Origin: Cephalothrix spiralis
Taxonomy: Eukaryota; Nemertea; Palaeonemertea; Archinemertea; Cephalotrichidae
Length of the DNA: 10,019 nucleotides
Assembly: GCA_032353305.1 (NCBI GenBank)
Contig: JAUCNG010423798.1
Location: forward strand, 1-10,019
Reading direction: 5' to 3'
The notes under the pieces are model-generated. The model had not been told where the DNA came from and made no database searches. It was given only the letters and a program-made list of their open reading frames with translations. Below are positions 7,195-10,019 of the stretch, in pieces; the first letter of the stretch is position 1, and each line of letters starts with the position of its first letter. The translations under genes and the position numbers were made by a program.

Positions 7195-7228
7195 ATGTAC
7201 AAGTTCATCGTCCAATCACGAGCCCTGA
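7195..7228 (+). CDS. Candidate terminal coding exon C
   Basis: A strong acceptor (ATTATTTTGTTTTCCATAG) ends at 7194. The first base completes an arginine codon left open by the candidate exon at 5158; ten codons reading CTSSSSNHEP follow, then TGA at 7226-7228. A serine-rich tail and stop would make this the C terminus, followed by untranslated sequence. The first canonical AATAAA downstream is at 8158-8163, which would imply a 3' untranslated region of about 950 bases. No family is recognised. The case rests on the good acceptor and phase agreement. Confidence 0.3.
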
Positions 7229-7605
7229 CACCCTACAACTCAAGTTCCTTGATATATTTACTGTTTCATTCTCTCACTGATCCTATGAGCTCCTATGGCA
7301 AAAAGGTTTATTTCTTACTTTTTTACTCCAACATCTCTTTCGGGTAACAGTCACTTTAAATCAAAATTTGTGAAAAGGTTTACTATTTGATATCGCCGTT
7401 TCTATGAAACCAATTTAGTTAAGTTTGGACTTATAAGAAATGATAAAGCATTTTTTTAAAATTTTCTAGTACACTGTAATAATTATGTTACTGTAGTCAT
7501 ATCAGACCATATTGGGGGTTGTGCGCCAACTATGGCGTCATTTGGCCCAGGACGCGTATTTGCACCAAAAGGATACATGAAGTTTCAAAAACATTTGCAA
7601 AGAAA

Positions 7606-7699
7606 GTGTGTGGTGGCATAATCGTTAGAACGCAAGCAAAATCTAACACGTTTGATTTTGCTTGGGTTCTAACGTCTAACGATTATGCCACCGCACACC
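7606..7699. mobile_element. Foldback element 9
   Basis: Arms at 7606-7643 and 7654-7699 are inverted copies: GTGTGTGGTGGCATAATCGTTAG pairs with its complement at the right end, and GCAAGCAAAATC pairs with GATTTTGCTTG near the loop. The right arm carries about seven extra bases (a second partial CTAACG unit). The loop is about 10 bases. It lies inside a larger repeated region reaching 7826. The 68-codon plus-strand frame running through it is a by-product. Confidence 0.7.
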
Positions 7700-7807
7700 A
7701 GGAATTTGAAGCGTCGGCGTTCTAGCGTTCTAACATTCTTGCGATTATGCGAATTAGTGTTGGTTAGGATTACATGTTTGATGTTTGCTGCGTTCTAACG
7801 TTCTAAC
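7624..7807. repeat. Cluster of GTTCTAAC motifs
   Basis: The octamer GTTCTAAC occurs at 7666-7673, 7727-7734, 7792-7799 and 7800-7807, with its complement GTTAGAAC at 7624-7631 and a one-base variant GTTCTAGC at 7719-7726. Two pairs are immediately adjacent, giving 8-bp spacing. GTGTGCGGT-type words also recur at 7606, 7691-7699 (inverted) and 7814. These could be the sub-terminal repeats of a decayed transposon or a protein-binding cluster. Confidence 0.65.
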
Positions 7808-7829
7808 GGACCAGTGTGCGGTAGGTTTT

Positions 7830-9570
7830 AAAAGATACACACTTCACAGCTTTGCACGTGATTATATGTTATTTAAATTTTCACTGTTTCTAGAAATTAA
7901 AGGCATGGTCCAACTTATGTTTTGGTTCATAGATTCGGCCATATATTCTTTCCAGTGCAGATAAACATTAAAAAATACTTTTAGTATGTTTAATTATTGA
8001 CTTAGCAATTTATTACAGATTAAATATTTTAAACAGCTATGCTTATAAAAATATGTAATATATTAAATTGATAAATAGATTTTAAGTAATTCTAAATTTG
8101 TCTTAAGTGGTTGTCATTTAAAAAAGAGGTATGAAATGTTTTAAGGATCTTACAATGAATAAACCTTTCGGAATTCATATTCCCCCTGCATCAGCATTGT
8201 AAGAATCAAATTGTATACCATTCTTGCATTTTTATTGTGAAATTAATATAGTGGTAAGAAGGAGATAATGTTATGTATTTAAGTGTTTTGCGTTGCGGCG
8301 CACGCAGCGGCAGCGACAACTTGATGCGGTCTAATGCTGTTTTTTATTATCATGGTGCATAGGATACTACAATTGGCATAATGCACTATGGTCTTTTATT
8401 ATTGATTTGGATCCGGACCCCTCAGAAGCGAGGGTAAAATTTCCGTTCCATATATAATATGGTTTTATCTGGTGTCACTTTGCGCGGCAATTATTCCATG
8501 TTATCATTTTTCAATGCTATTAAAAAGCATTTTTCTATACAGTTTCGGCCATATCCTATGCACCTGTATTATTTGAAGTGACCATGCATTTTAAATTTAA
8601 GTTCATGCAGTTTCTATGTAATATAAATAAATTTTCTTAAAAAATAAATTTAAAGAATATAGAATTTTAATTCTGAATATATTTTAGCAATGAAATCGAT
8701 TAAATAATAATAATAAACAATAAAGCATGCGCATAAATTGCAGCATTTGCAATCAATAAACAGTGTGCATGACATGAGTAGATTAGGCAATCATAATTAG
8801 CTTTAACGACTATATAGTTATTAGAAACTTTTTTTTAAGTTAAATAATTTATCTTTTATAAATAGATAGAGAAATTTCATCACATAAATTCTTCTTTTTT
8901 AAATTCAAAATATTTCTATAGATGCGATATTCTGGTTGAGCGCTATATGTATTATAAATTCATACCTGCATGCCTTTAAATTGATAAAGATTGTAAATGA
9001 CTAAACTAATGAGCCAAGGCAGATTGTACAAGAAAGAAGTTTTCCAGGTTGTTTAGATTCATAATTTATTGATGCATCCAAGGCCATAATCGTATCTCCA
9101 GAGGGAATATCTAAGCAGACATTTTAAAACAACAATTTATAGGTCATCTCCATAAGATTTTGTATAATCTACATGTAGATGAAACTAAGATTATTGAGCT
9201 TTAATGTCATTCCGGTTCCCTATAGTAAATAAATGCAAATTTTTTCTGCTCGTGCCTACGGCACTCTCTCTTTTTAACGAATTTGGACTTTTTCTTATTA
9301 TTATCTTTGTAACTTGCTTATTAGATATCTGACTACTTGATAAATTTACCTAAAGATACCACTAAAAATCTAGATATATCGGCCTAATATACCTCCAATT
9401 TCGCTTACTTATCTAGTTTTATATTGTCTGACTTAATTTCCGAAAAAGGCCTACTTTTTTGTAGGGGCAGACTATGAGCACTGTATCTTTTTAGAAATAT
9501 ATAGGTTTATGTTGTTAAAATTAGTTTTCATCAAACTCTAGCGAATTAAAGATATCACTGTTAACTCACT
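7830..9570. other. Long A+T-rich spacer with no gene
   Basis: No coding region is supportable. Polyadenylation-type AATAAA words occur at 8158-8163 and 8626-8631. A short G+C-rich island (GCGTTGCGGCGCACGCAGCGG, around 8290-8310) stands out but has no frame or clear fold. Small palindromes occur at 8513-8531 (AATGCT/AGCATT), 9167-9180 (ATCTACATGTAGAT, perfect), 9252-9264 (GTGCC-TAC-GGCAC) and 9450-9465 (CCTAC-TTTTTT-GTAGG). The 11-mer TTCGGCCATAT appears at about 7934 and 8544. Confidence 0.5.
8128..8219. mobile_element. Small inverted-repeat element 10
   Basis: GATCTTACAATG (8146-8157) pairs with CATTGTAAGAATC (8195-8207), and the pairing continues weakly outward to GGTAT (8129) against ATACC (8215-8219). 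The loop contains AATAAA at 8158-8163. A decayed small MITE is the likely explanation. It is shorter and less well matched than the other foldbacks here. Confidence 0.45.
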
Positions 9571-9636
9571 GCCGATATATAGACGGTGGTATCGCGTTTG
9601 AATCGGAAGATGACTGGTTCAAACCTTTCTTATCCC
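9571..9636 (+). repeat. tRNA-like segment, possible SINE head
   Basis: GGTTCAAACCT (9616-9626) matches the RNA polymerase III B box in all but the last position. About 30 bases upstream, ATAGACGGTGGTATCGCG (about 9579-9596) resembles the A box and D arm of a tRNA. The 66-base layout is close to a tRNA, but the T stem and acceptor stem pair poorly, so it is not a working tRNA gene. Such heads begin tRNA-derived SINEs. The body would lie downstream (9637 to perhaps 9870), where a hairpin AGTAGT-AAGTC-ACTACT occurs at 9721-9737. The 75-codon frame across it is not credible as a gene. Confidence 0.4.
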
Positions 9637-9939
9637 AAAAATAGTTTCATGCTGATAACAAATTTCAGCATTGATAAATTGGCGTATTCAATCTATAAAT
9701 TCCCAAATGGGACCAGAGTTAGTAGTAAGTCACTACTACGACAGGAACCGGAATGCTTTAATGTTACCCTCGGCTTATGCCTTTTATGTGCTATAACAAA
9801 GGCCTGTGGTTAAACAACTAGTAGCCACACCAGTTTGCTTAGGCTCACTCATGTACAAGATGTAAAATATAATGCAATTTCTAAAACAATAAGTACTAAA
9901 AATTAATAAATGCACTTTGAAACATTTAATGTTCATTTC

Positions 9940-9963
9940 TTGATTGCATCTTTGATTGCATCT
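9940..9963. repeat. 12-bp tandem duplication
   Basis: TTGATTGCATCT is repeated exactly twice, at 9940-9951 and 9952-9963. It is probably a slippage duplication; no function is apparent. Confidence 0.7.
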
Positions 9964-10019
9964 TGTCTGAAATAGAATGGATGATAAATTAACTATACCG
10001 TAGTGTAGATTGCTTTATA

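Noticed and set aside
7519-7725. 68-codon plus-strand frame
   Set aside because: It crosses foldback 9 and the GTTCTAAC cluster; the peptide mirrors the repeat, not a domain.
8262-8277. Ribosome-binding-site-like AAGGAG before an ATG
   Set aside because: The frame after it is closed quickly and the window is eukaryotic in character, so the match is chance.
9252-9264. GTGCC-TAC-GGCAC hairpin followed by a T-rich run, resembling a bacterial terminator
   Set aside because: The stem is only 5 bp, no gene precedes it, and the context is not bacterial.
9571-9636. Functional tRNA gene
   Set aside because: The T stem, acceptor stem and anticodon stem pair poorly, so only a tRNA-derived remnant is supportable.
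9586-9813. 75-codon plus-strand frame
   Set aside because: It overlaps the tRNA-like segment and shows no domain; a SINE-type repeat is the better explanation.

Overview
This window looks like non-coding DNA from a eukaryotic genome, probably an invertebrate animal. It is strongly A+T-rich. It has no long open reading frame and no operon-like gene packing. It contains many foldback (inverted-repeat) elements, a minisatellite, a decayed Ty3/gypsy-type reverse transcriptase and a possible tRNA-derived SINE head. A bivalve or other marine invertebrate would fit, but the sequence does not prove it.

Layout: 1-300 holds a foldback element with internal 23-bp repeats. 300-1480 is A+T-rich spacer with one short ATG-started frame (1323-1418). 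1486-1685 is an almost complete 200-bp palindrome. 2121-2330 is a MITE-like element with about 30-bp ends and a candidate target duplication. 2992-3193, 3585-3704 and 3789-3911 are three more foldbacks. 4288-4866 is a large compound foldback with roughly 180-bp arms. 5396-5677 is a foldback whose arms carry tandem units. 5745-6030 (minus strand) is the reverse transcriptase relic. 6960-7135 is a 20-bp minisatellite. 7606-7826 is a repeat cluster built on GTTCTAAC. 8128-8219 is a small inverted repeat. 9571-9636 is tRNA-like.

The only support for a host gene is a chain of three short candidate exons on the plus strand (3388-3435, 5158-5188, 7195-7228). Their splice signals and reading phases agree and the chain ends in a stop. 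If real, it is the 3' end of a gene whose two introns hold several of the foldbacks, the retroelement relic and the minisatellite. I do not recognise the peptide. A separate minus-strand exon candidate (4204-4274) is weaker.

I see no bacterial-type system, CRISPR array or defence locus. The notable signal is the number and variety of hairpin-forming elements, about ten in the first 8.2 kb, several nearly perfect to the centre.
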